Assembly (NCBI GenBank): GCA_903920405.1
Contig: CAIXMC010000232.1
Location: forward strand, 1 to 5,024
Direction of reading: 5' to 3'
Length of the DNA: 5,024 bases
Source of the DNA: an uncultured beta proteobacterium
GTDB taxonomy: Bacteria; Pseudomonadota; Gammaproteobacteria; Burkholderiales; Burkholderiaceae_C
A program made the position numbers and the translations under genes. Below, one piece after another: positions 1 through 5,024 of this stretch. The notes beneath the pieces are model-generated. The model worked only from the letters and a program-made list of their open reading frames with translations. It had not been told where the DNA came from and did no database searches. Every line of letters begins with the position of its first letter. The stretch's first letter is position 1.

Positions 1-140
1 CCGTCATTGCCCTAACCGCCAAGGCCATGATTGGGGATCGTGAAAAATGCATTCAGGCCGGTGCCGACGATTACCTGTCAAAACCGGTGGACATTGATGC
101 TTTGTTGGCGATGTTGCGCGTTCAGCTCAGGCTGAAATAA
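1..140 (+). CDS. C-terminal receiver domain of a truncated response regulator or hybrid sensor kinase
   Basis: The window opens inside this gene. The readable frame begins at base 3, gives 45 residues and ends with TAA at 138-140. The peptide is the last third of a CheY-like receiver domain: the beta-4 segment VIALTAKAM supplies the conserved Thr (ALTA), the stretch [15 protein letters not shown] supplies the conserved Lys-Pro of beta-5, and a final amphipathic helix ([14 protein letters not shown]) closes the fold. The phosphorylated Asp lies upstream, outside the window. The wording of the fragment is typical of receivers at the C terminus of hybrid histidine kinases, so I infer that the missing part is a sensor kinase; a stand-alone regulator cannot be excluded. 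Only 9 nt separate it from the methyltransferase gene, so it is probably the upstream member of the same operon and a candidate phosphoryl source for the receiver of the downstream c-di-GMP protein. Confidence 0.85.
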   Translation, partial: VIALTAKAMIGDREKCIQAGADDYLSKPVDIDALLAMLRVQLRLK

Positions 141-149
141 CTCCAGACC

Positions 150-992
150 ATGAGTGATGAACCGTGCGCACCGGCAGGTCAGCCTGTTGACAACATTGCG
201 CTGAATCTTTTTCTTGAGGCGTTGTTCCAAAGGCATGGCTATGATTTTCGAAACTATGCCAAGGCATCCCTCAAACGGCGGGTACAGGCATTGGCCGAGT
301 CCACACAGCGCAGCAGCATCGCCGAATTGATAGCCCCCACACTGAATGAACCGGAGTTTTTGACCCCCATTCTGCAACATCTTTCACTGCCAGTGACCGA
401 GATGTTTCGGGATTCCAGCGTCTTCAAGTCTCTGCGTGAGCAGGTCATTCCCTATCTGAAAAGTTATTCCCGCTTGCAGATATGGCAGGCCGGCTGTGCC
501 AGCGGTGAAGAGGTCTATTCTTTGGCTATTTTGTTGGAAGAAGAAGGTCTGCTTGATCGTGTCCAAATCTACGCGACAGACATCAATGACACGGCACTGC
601 ATCAGGCCGAAGAGGGCATTTTTTCGGCCAGTCGTTTGGAAGAGTACGAGCGCAACTACACCCAAGCAGGCGGCACCAGGGCGTTGTCTGACTACTACGT
701 TGCTACCGCCGGTTTTTTTCGCATTCATGAGCGTTTGAGGAAACGTATTGTTTTTGCGCACCACAACCTCGTCACCGACCATGTGTTTTGCGAGACTCAA
801 CTTGTTTTGTGCCGCAATGTCCTGATTTACTTTGACTCAATCCTGCAAGGTCGAACTTTGCACCTGTTTCATAACAGTCTGTGTCGTCACGGTTTTCTTT
901 GTTTGGGCACCAAGGAAAGCCTGCGTTCAGTCGAGTCCGCAGACCTATTTACTGACTTTGACAGCGCCAATATGATTTTTCGAAGCAAGTGA
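150..992 (+). CDS. cheR: CheR-family protein-glutamate O-methyltransferase
   Basis: This 280-residue protein should transfer methyl groups from S-adenosylmethionine to glutamates of a receptor-like partner in the cytoplasm. Residues about 15-75 form the helical CheR N-terminal domain. The catalytic domain follows, with LPVTEMFRD (80-88; family form TxFFRD, here Met for the first Phe), the SAM-binding motif IWQAGCASGEEVYSLAI (111-127), the acidic SAM-ribose segment YATDIN (141-146), CRNVLIYFD (221-229) and GFLCLGTKESL (248-258). All expected motifs are present and the length is normal for a minimal CheR without TPR repeats. The ATG at 150 is chosen because it starts 9 nt after the previous stop and leaves the whole N-terminal domain intact; the ribosome binding site is weak, suggesting coupling to the upstream gene. 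The stop lies one base before the cheB-like start. The usual CheR substrate, a chemoreceptor, is not in the window, so the target is unknown; it may be the upstream sensor protein or a receptor elsewhere. Confidence 0.93.
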   Translation: MSDEPCAPAGQPVDNIALNLFLEALFQRHGYDFRNYAKASLKRRVQALAESTQRSSIAELIAPTLNEPEFLTPILQHLSLPVTEMFRDSSVFKSLREQVIPYLKSYSRLQIWQAGCASGEEVYSLAILLEEEGLLDRVQIYATDINDTALHQAEEGIFSASRLEEYERNYTQAGGTRALSDYYVATAGFFRIHERLRKRIVFAHHNLVTDHVFCETQLVLCRNVLIYFDSILQGRTLHLFHNSLCRHGFLCLGTKESLRSVESADLFTDFDSANMIFRSK

Positions 993-993
993 T

Positions 994-1632
994 ATGTCTG
1001 GTACGCGCAAAGCTCACGCTATCTCCAACATCTGCCAACTGCCTACCGTAGAGGCTGTGGTCATTGGCTGCTCGGCAGGAGGGCTGAGTGCATTGCAGGT
1101 GGTTCTGGCTGGGTTGCCCAAAGGTGTGGATGCTGCATTCATCATCGTTGCGCACACCCCACCCGATGGAGATAACCTGTTGCCTAAATTGCTGGATTCG
1201 TACTGCGCCCTGCCCGTCACCGAGGCCATCGAGCGTGAGCCTGTGATACCAGGGCGCGTCTATATTGCCCCACCCAACTACCACCTGTTGATTGAGGCTG
1301 ACCATACTTTTGCACTGTCTGTCGATGACCGTGTGTGCTACTCGCGCCCTGCTGTGGACATTCTTTTTATGACAGCCGCCGATGTTTATCGTGAACATTT
1401 GATGGGTGTTGTGCTCACGGGTGCCAACAACGACGGTGCTCATGGCTTGCAGGCTGTGAAGAATGTTGGCGGAATTACCCTGGTGCAGGACCCTGCCACC
1501 GCCTACGTCAATACCATGCCCCTGGCAGCCATTGCCACTGGCGCTGTTGACCACGTGCTGGCGCTACAAGATATTTCTGTGAGAATGCTGATGTACTGTG
1601 CCATACATCGCAGCACAGGTGGAGAGCATTGA
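994..1632 (+). CDS. cheB: CheB-type protein-glutamate methylesterase, catalytic domain only (no receiver)
   Basis: The 212-residue product matches the catalytic domain of CheB, which removes methyl groups from receptor glutamates (and can deamidate glutamines). The serine-hydrolase triad is readable: Ser27 in GCSAGG (25-30), His54 in IVAHTPP (51-57) and Asp147 in TGANNDGAHG (142-151). Further family signatures are YIAPPNYHLLI (90-100), RPAVDILF (118-125) and the substrate-binding end PLAAIATGAVD (176-186). Classical CheB is about 350 residues with an N-terminal receiver that CheA phosphorylates; here only about 20 residues precede the catalytic core, so this enzyme cannot be switched by phosphorylation of its own receiver. 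Because it directly follows the CheR-like gene (1 nt gap), the two probably act as an antagonistic pair on the same protein. Its TGA overlaps the ATG of the next gene by one base (TGATG), which points to translational coupling. The symbol is given for the family; the protein is not the classical chemotaxis CheB. Confidence 0.92.
   Translation: MSGTRKAHAISNICQLPTVEAVVIGCSAGGLSALQVVLAGLPKGVDAAFIIVAHTPPDGDNLLPKLLDSYCALPVTEAIEREPVIPGRVYIAPPNYHLLIEADHTFALSVDDRVCYSRPAVDILFMTAADVYREHLMGVVLTGANNDGAHGLQAVKNVGGITLVQDPATAYVNTMPLAAIATGAVDHVLALQDISVRMLMYCAIHRSTGGEH
1621..1624 (+). promoter_or_regulatory. Ribosome binding site for the GGDEF-EAL gene
   Basis: GGAG lies inside a purine-rich run (AGGTGGAGAG, 1617-1626) within the last codons of the methylesterase gene. 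It is 7 nt before the ATG at 1632 but only 4 nt before the alternative TTG at 1629, which favours the ATG. This is the clearest Shine-Dalgarno sequence in the operon; the two upstream genes have only weak ones. Confidence 0.6.
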
Positions 1633-4115
1633 TGCATTACACGAAACCAAAAATTCTCGCTGTTGATGACCGTCAAAACAACCGTTTTGCATTGCATAAA
1701 CTGTTGCAAAGGCTCAATTGCGAGGTTGTTCAGGCTTCTAGCGGCAACGAGGCGCTTGCACTGTGTGTTGATACTGACTTTGCGCTGATTTTGATGGACG
1801 TTGACATGCCGGACATGGACGGCTACGAGGTTGCGCAACTGCTCAAGGGTGAGGCTTCTACCCAGCACATTCCCATCATTTTCCTGACGGCCTCTTTTGA
1901 GGCAATGGAAAATCAACTCAAAGGTTACGAGTCTGGTGCCGTCGATTACATCTTCAGGCCGGTCAACGACTTTATTATGCTGTCCAAAGTGGGGGTTTTT
2001 CTGGATCTGTACAACAGTCGCCAACAAGCCGCTCGCGAACTACAGCGCAGTGAGTCCATGCGGATTGCCACCAGCCTGAGTGAAGCCCGTTTCCGTCAAG
2101 CCTTGATGGATGCACCCATTGCGATCATGTTGCACGCCGAAGGCGGTGAAGTGATGCTGCTCAGCCGCGTCTGGACTGCAATTTCAGGCTACCGACGCAT
2201 AGACATCCCCACTGTGGCGGCCTGGGTCGTCAAGGCGATTGATGCAGATTGCCGCGACAGTTTGCAACACTACATTTCCCAGCTTTGCACCAACACCGAA
2301 TGGAGCACCGACGGTGAGTACCGCATCAAAAAATTGGATGGCAATTTTTGCATCTGGGATTTTCGATCAGGCCCCCTGCCGCCCTTGCCAGACGGTCGCC
2401 GTCTGGTGATCACCATGGCGGTGGACGTGACAGAACTGCGTGCCAAGGACGAAGCCAAGCGCCTTGCGTTGGCGGTGTTCAATACGGTCGCCGATGCTGT
2501 GGTGGTCACAGATACCAGCAATCGCATTGTTGCCGTTAACCCTTCGTTTACCAGCATTACCGGTTACTGTGAGGCTGACGTACTGGGGTGTGACCCAAAA
2601 ATCTTAAGCAGCGGCAAGCATCCGCCAGAGTTTTACAAGGATTTGTGGGAAAGGCTCCAGAAATCGGGTTCATGGCAAGGGGAAATATGGAACAAAACTA
2701 GTCAGGGTGAGCTTTATCTTGGATGGCTGGCACTCAAGCAGGTGCTGAACGAACAGGGCAATGTGGCCAACTACATCGGGGTGTTTTCCGATATTACCGA
2801 GAAGAAAAAGTCCGAGGAACTGATTTGGCACCACGCCAATTTCGATTCTCTGACACAACTGCCCAATCGGCGCATGTTTCACGATCGACTGGCGCAAGAG
2901 ATCAGAAAATCCAACCGTGACAGCCAGAATATGGCATTGATGTTCATTGACCTGGATCGTTTCAAGGAGGTCAATGACACCCTGGGTCATAAAAAAGGCG
3001 ATCTCTTGCTGATTGAAGCCTCAAGGCGAATCATCGGATGTGTTCGAGAAACCGACTCAGTGGCCCGCCTGGGTGGCGATGAATTCACAGTACTCATGAC
3101 CAATCTTGACGATGCGGAAAGCGTTCAGCGGGTGGCTGAAGACATTGTTCGGCAGCTTTCTGCGTCCATTGATTTGGAAGGTGATGTGGTGTATGTCTCG
3201 GCCAGCATTGGCATTGCCATGTATCCGGGCGATGCCAGTGGTCTGGATGAACTCTTGAAGTGTGCCGACCAGGCCATGTATGTTGCCAAAGATGCGGGCC
3301 GCAATCGCCACGCGTTCTATTCGCCAGATTTGCAGGAAACCGCTCAAAAACGTGCACGACTATTGAACGATTTGAGATCAGCGTTGATCCATAACGAGTT
3401 TTGTCTTTATTACCAGCCTATCGTTAACCTCAGCAGTGGTCGCATTGAGAAGGTCGAGGCACTGATTCGATGGCAACATCCTCGCTTGGGTTTGATCAAT
3501 CCGATGGAATTTATTCCATTGGCTGAAGAGTCGGGGCTGATTGTGGAAATTGGCGACTGGGTGTTTCACGAAGCAGCACGCCAGGCAGAGCATTGGCACC
3601 ACCTGCGAAACGAGACACTGGTGATCAGTATCAATGTGTCTCCCGCGCAGTTTCGTTCCAGCAACTCAGTGTTTAATGCCTGGATTGATCACTTGCGTGA
3701 CATTAATTTGCCTGGTATTTTTATCAATGTCGAGATCACGGAAGGGCTTATTCTGGATGCCAGCCCAACTGTTACCAACGGTCTGCTGAAATTTCGCGAT
3801 GCGGGCATCCTGGTTTCTTTGGACGATTTTGGAACCGGCTACTCTGCGTTGTCCTACCTTAGAAAATTCAACATCAATTTTTTGAAAATCGATCAGTCGT
3901 TTGTTCGCAACCTCTCATGCAGTTCCAGCGACATGACCCTGTGTGAAGCCATCATTGTGATGGCTCACAAACTGGGGATCAAGGTCATTGCTGAGGGTGT
4001 AGAAACAACGCAGCAACGTGATTTATTGCAGGCTGCCGGATGTGACTTTGCGCAAGGTTTCTTGATCTCTCACCCTGTGCCTGCCCAAGAGTTAGAAAAA
4101 ATTCTACTGTCATGA
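1632..4115 (+). CDS. REC-PAS-PAS-GGDEF-EAL cyclic-di-GMP synthase/phosphodiesterase response regulator
   Basis: This cytoplasmic protein of 827 residues (counted from ATG 1632) couples phosphorelay and PAS input to cyclic-di-GMP turnover. No signal peptide or membrane helix is seen. Receiver, about 5-122: acidic pair Asp12-Asp13, phospho-acceptor Asp56 in LMDVDMP, Thr86 in FLTAS, but Arg109-Pro110 where Lys-Pro is usual. A predicted helical linker (about 128-155) leads to PAS 1 (about 150-270, divergent) and PAS 2 (about 277-395, typical, ending FSDITEKK). GGDEF, about 397-563: IDLDRFKEVNDTLGH with Mg-binding Asp440, intact GGDEF at 481-485, and the inhibitory I-site RETD at 472-475. EAL, about 572-822: Glu609 of EAL, Asn668, Glu701, DDFGTG at 731-736, Lys752, Glu788 and Gln808 are all present, as in active phosphodiesterases. 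Both activities are therefore plausible; which one dominates cannot be told. The start could also be TTG at 1629, but ATG 1632 has GGAG at 1621-1624 with a 7-nt spacer and overlaps the upstream stop. Confidence 0.95.
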   Translation: MHYTKPKILAVDDRQNNRFALHKLLQRLNCEVVQASSGNEALALCVDTDFALILMDVDMPDMDGYEVAQLLKGEASTQHIPIIFLTASFEAMENQLKGYESGAVDYIFRPVNDFIMLSKVGVFLDLYNSRQQAARELQRSESMRIATSLSEARFRQALMDAPIAIMLHAEGGEVMLLSRVWTAISGYRRIDIPTVAAWVVKAIDADCRDSLQHYISQLCTNTEWSTDGEYRIKKLDGNFCIWDFRSGPLPPLPDGRRLVITMAVDVTELRAKDEAKRLALAVFNTVADAVVVTDTSNRIVAVNPSFTSITGYCEADVLGCDPKILSSGKHPPEFYKDLWERLQKSGSWQGEIWNKTSQGELYLGWLALKQVLNEQGNVANYIGVFSDITEKKKSEELIWHHANFDSLTQLPNRRMFHDRLAQEIRKSNRDSQNMALMFIDLDRFKEVNDTLGHKKGDLLLIEASRRIIGCVRETDSVARLGGDEFTVLMTNLDDAESVQRVAEDIVRQLSASIDLEGDVVYVSASIGIAMYPGDASGLDELLKCADQAMYVAKDAGRNRHAFYSPDLQETAQKRARLLNDLRSALIHNEFCLYYQPIVNLSSGRIEKVEALIRWQHPRLGLINPMEFIPLAEESGLIVEIGDWVFHEAARQAEHWHHLRNETLVISINVSPAQFRSSNSVFNAWIDHLRDINLPGIFINVEITEGLILDASPTVTNGLLKFRDAGILVSLDDFGTGYSALSYLRKFNINFLKIDQSFVRNLSCSSSDMTLCEAIIVMAHKLGIKVIAEGVETTQQRDLLQAAGCDFAQGFLISHPVPAQELEKILLS

Positions 4116-4144
4116 TTCATGCAGTCAATACGTAGCGATCCCGA

Positions 4145-4279
4145 ATGAGGCCAAAATTGCCTGCCTTACTACAAATGGCGCTGAGCAATGTTTTGGTGAA
4201 CATTGCCAATCAATTTGTCGACAGTGATGATGACTTGCGTCTGGATGCGAAAAACTATGATCCAGTGCCAGCAGGATAA
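4145..4279 (+). other. Short 44-codon open frame, unrecognised; small gene or C-terminal remnant
   Basis: An open frame runs from ATG 4145 to TAA 4277-4279 and was too short for normal ORF calling. The peptide has a protein-like mix: a hydrophobic helix-like stretch (LLQMALSNVLVNIANQF, residues 8-24), an acidic patch (DSDDD, 26-30) and the tail DPVPAG. An in-frame TAG sits at 4133-4135, so the frame cannot be extended upstream as it stands. No ribosome binding site is seen before the ATG. I do not recognise the family. Reading it as the surviving 3' end of a decayed gene, left when the operon end and IS debris were rearranged, fits at least as well as a functional small protein. A chance frame is also possible. 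The 8-bp inverted repeat at 4185-4206 lies inside it. Confidence 0.25.
4185..4206. repeat. Perfect 8-bp inverted repeat with 6-nt loop
   Basis: GCAATGTT at 4185-4192 pairs exactly with AACATTGC at 4199-4206 around the loop TTGGTG. It lies about 70 nt after the last operon gene. It is not followed by a T-run and its stem is AT-rich in the inner half, so it is a weak terminator candidate at best; it could equally be an operator-like site, an mRNA 3'-end stabilising hairpin or chance. Confidence 0.4.
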
Positions 4280-4286
4280 GCGGGGC

Positions 4287-4320
4287 ATCCCGTAAGAAGC
4301 GTAGCGCATTACGGGATTTT
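4287..4320 (+). terminator. Palindrome with T-tract: probable operon terminator or REP-like repeat
   Basis: ATCCCGTAA (4287-4295) pairs perfectly with TTACGGGAT (4309-4317), and within the 13-nt loop GCG (4299-4301) can pair with CGC (4305-4307), giving a long two-part hairpin. The stem ends in TTTT (4317-4320), which suits a Rho-independent terminator for the plus-strand operon ending at 4115, although 170 nt is a long distance. The AAGCGTAGCGCA loop and the symmetric arms also resemble the dispersed palindromic repeats often found between proteobacterial genes. From one copy I cannot decide between these two readings; they are not exclusive. Confidence 0.5.
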
Positions 4321-4505
4321 GGCGAACCACGCAGCGGGCAGAAACCATGTTTGAAGTTTTATCCATCAAAAGTGCCTGTAACCCTTGCGGGATAAGGATA
4401 CCTTGCTATGATTTGTTTTGTTCCTTCACGTTTGCGGGGGAAATTTTTTAGCTTGTCTGGCTGCTTCCTGGAAATCACCCATCGTCATAAACCTAAATTC
4501 CTCGG
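4321..4505. other. Non-coding stretch between palindrome and transposase remnant
   Basis: No supported gene is present. On the plus strand there is only a 34-codon frame (4347-4451) without a ribosome binding site, rich in Cys, which I regard as chance. On the minus strand the sequence just after the transposase stop is probably the downstream untranslated part and outer end of the insertion sequence to which the C-terminal fragment belongs. I could not place the terminal inverted repeat, because the opposite IS end is not in the window. The left border of the IS material is therefore undefined within this stretch. Confidence 0.4.
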
Positions 4506-4910
4506 TTACCCCGTAGTCTGCACGAGCTGCGGGGAGAAATTCGGTGGCGACAGCGCAGTCTGCGAGTGACTTTCTGTTTTAGCTGCTATGATTTTTGCAA
4601 CAATGTAGCGCACCAGAGCTCCCCAGCGCTGGCGTTTTGTCAACTGTGGTGCAGTTGCAAGTATTGCGTCTAACCCCTTGCGAACGTTGGTCACCATGGT
4701 CTTAATCAAATCGCTTGCTGCATGGGTCACAGTCAGCAACAGCCGAGATTGACCCGCATGTTCTGTCAGTCTGGCCACCCCTGAGAGCAACAGGGGGCGT
4801 GATGTGATGGCTTCAAGTCGGGTGGTCGTATGCGCCAGTCGCACATACCAACTCCACCAGTTGTAGATCAAGGCCACGGCTCGGGCTGCAAGATTGCAGC
4901 GCTCTACAAA
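4506..4910 (-). pseudogene. C-terminal remnant of an IS transposase (DDE type, probably IS1380/IS4-like)
   Basis: The minus-strand frame gives about 134 residues from the junction near 4910 to TAA at 4508-4506. Recognisable stretches are ERCNLAARAVALIYNWWSWY followed by VRLAH, EAITSRPLLLSGVARLTEHA and a basic C-terminal tail (RWGALVRYIVAKI). This wording is characteristic, from memory, of the C-terminal end of DDE transposases of an IS1380/IS4-like type; the exact IS family is uncertain. Full-length proteins of this kind are several hundred residues long, so the catalytic DDE core is missing and the fragment is not functional. A GTG at 4877-4875 could formally start a 123-residue protein, but it lies in the middle of the conserved region. 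An in-frame TGA lies a short way upstream of the junction. The piece is fused to a different transposase fragment in another frame. Confidence 0.75.
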
Positions 4911-5022
4911 TCCATCGGTATGGATCGCTTTCTTCGGTCAGCCGAGCGACCTCACGTGCGCTGCCAACGCTATCGAGCGTGGCATACAGCCACAGAGCCA
5001 ACAAAATCTCCGGAGCAATGGG
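4906..5022 (-). pseudogene. N-terminal-domain fragment of a DUF772-type transposase (IS1182/IS5-like)
   Basis: Read from the right edge on the minus strand, 39 codons give PIAPEILLALWLYATL, then DSVGSAREVARLTEE and SDPYRWIC. This matches, from memory, the N-terminal helical domain (DUF772) of IS1182/IS5-like transposases, in which YRWIC or YRWLC is normally followed by a Gly-Gly-Val-containing stretch and a TLSDFR segment. Here the match stops at Cys (TGT, 4908-4906), and the frame continues through the other transposase fragment as unrelated out-of-frame residues to a stop near 4813. The true start and upstream part lie outside the window, so whether the gene's beginning is intact is unknown. 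With its catalytic domain gone it is a dead remnant. Confidence 0.7.
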
Positions 5023-5024
5023 CG

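Noticed and set aside
384..800. Long minus-strand frames opposite cheR (and similar ones opposite the other operon genes)
   Set aside because: They are antisense shadows of strongly supported genes and contain no recognisable domain.
1629..1631. TTG as start of the GGDEF-EAL gene
   Set aside because: ATG follows immediately at 1632 with better spacing to GGAG and the common TGATG overlap with the upstream stop.
4169..4369. Minus-strand 66-codon frame in the intergenic region
   Set aside because: It has no recognisable domain, overlaps the palindrome and the inverted repeat, and has an odd composition; it is most likely a chance frame.
4347..4451. Plus-strand 34-codon Cys-rich frame
   Set aside because: No ribosome binding site, no recognised motif, and a length expected by chance.
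4509..4534. Imperfect hairpin CCCCGTAG / CTGCGGGG near the transposase stop
   Set aside because: It lies within the last codons of the transposase remnant, has a mismatch on the minus strand (a wobble pair on the plus strand) and no T-run; probably incidental or part of the IS end.
4394..4594. Two direct copies of TGCTATGATTT at 4394-4404 and 4584-4594
   Set aside because: Only 11 nt and AT-rich, with differing flanks; one copy lies inside the transposase remnant. Not convincing as an attachment site or target duplication.
4116..5024. CRISPR array, tRNA or rRNA gene, or riboswitch
   Set aside because: No regularly spaced repeats, cloverleaf or conserved RNA sequence could be seen by eye.

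Overview
The window looks like a chromosomal piece of a proteobacterium. By the look of the proteins and the moderate GC it is most likely a betaproteobacterium of the Burkholderiales type (for example the Rhodoferax/Polaromonas group or relatives). This placement is an impression from protein style; no ribosomal or other phylogenetic marker is present.

Positions 1-4115 are one tightly packed, plus-strand signalling operon. It begins with the last 45 codons of a response-regulator receiver domain, probably the C-terminal domain of a hybrid sensor kinase. Next come a CheR-type methyltransferase (150-992), a CheB-type methylesterase that lacks the usual receiver domain (994-1632), and a large REC-PAS-PAS-GGDEF-EAL protein (1632-4115). 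Gaps are 9 nt, 1 nt and a 1-nt overlap, so co-transcription and translational coupling are very likely. No chemoreceptor, CheA or CheW is visible. I read the cassette as a phosphorelay plus methylation/demethylation pair feeding a cyclic-di-GMP output, rather than a classical flagellar chemotaxis operon. The cyclic-di-GMP protein keeps the catalytic motifs of both output domains and an intact inhibitory RxxD site. Its receiver domain has arginine where the conserved lysine is expected.

Positions 4116-4505 hold no convincing gene. They contain a 44-codon open frame of unknown meaning (4145-4279), a perfect 8-bp inverted repeat (4185-4206), and a perfect 9-bp palindrome followed by four T (4287-4320) that may be the operon terminator or a dispersed palindromic repeat.

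Positions 4506-5024 are insertion-sequence debris on the minus strand. An N-terminal piece of one transposase type (DUF772-like, entering from the right edge) is joined out of frame, near 4902-4916, to the C-terminal piece of what looks like a different transposase type. Neither is functional here. I see no wholly new system; the points most worth following up are the receptor-less CheR/CheB pair beside a c-di-GMP enzyme and the chimeric transposase junction.
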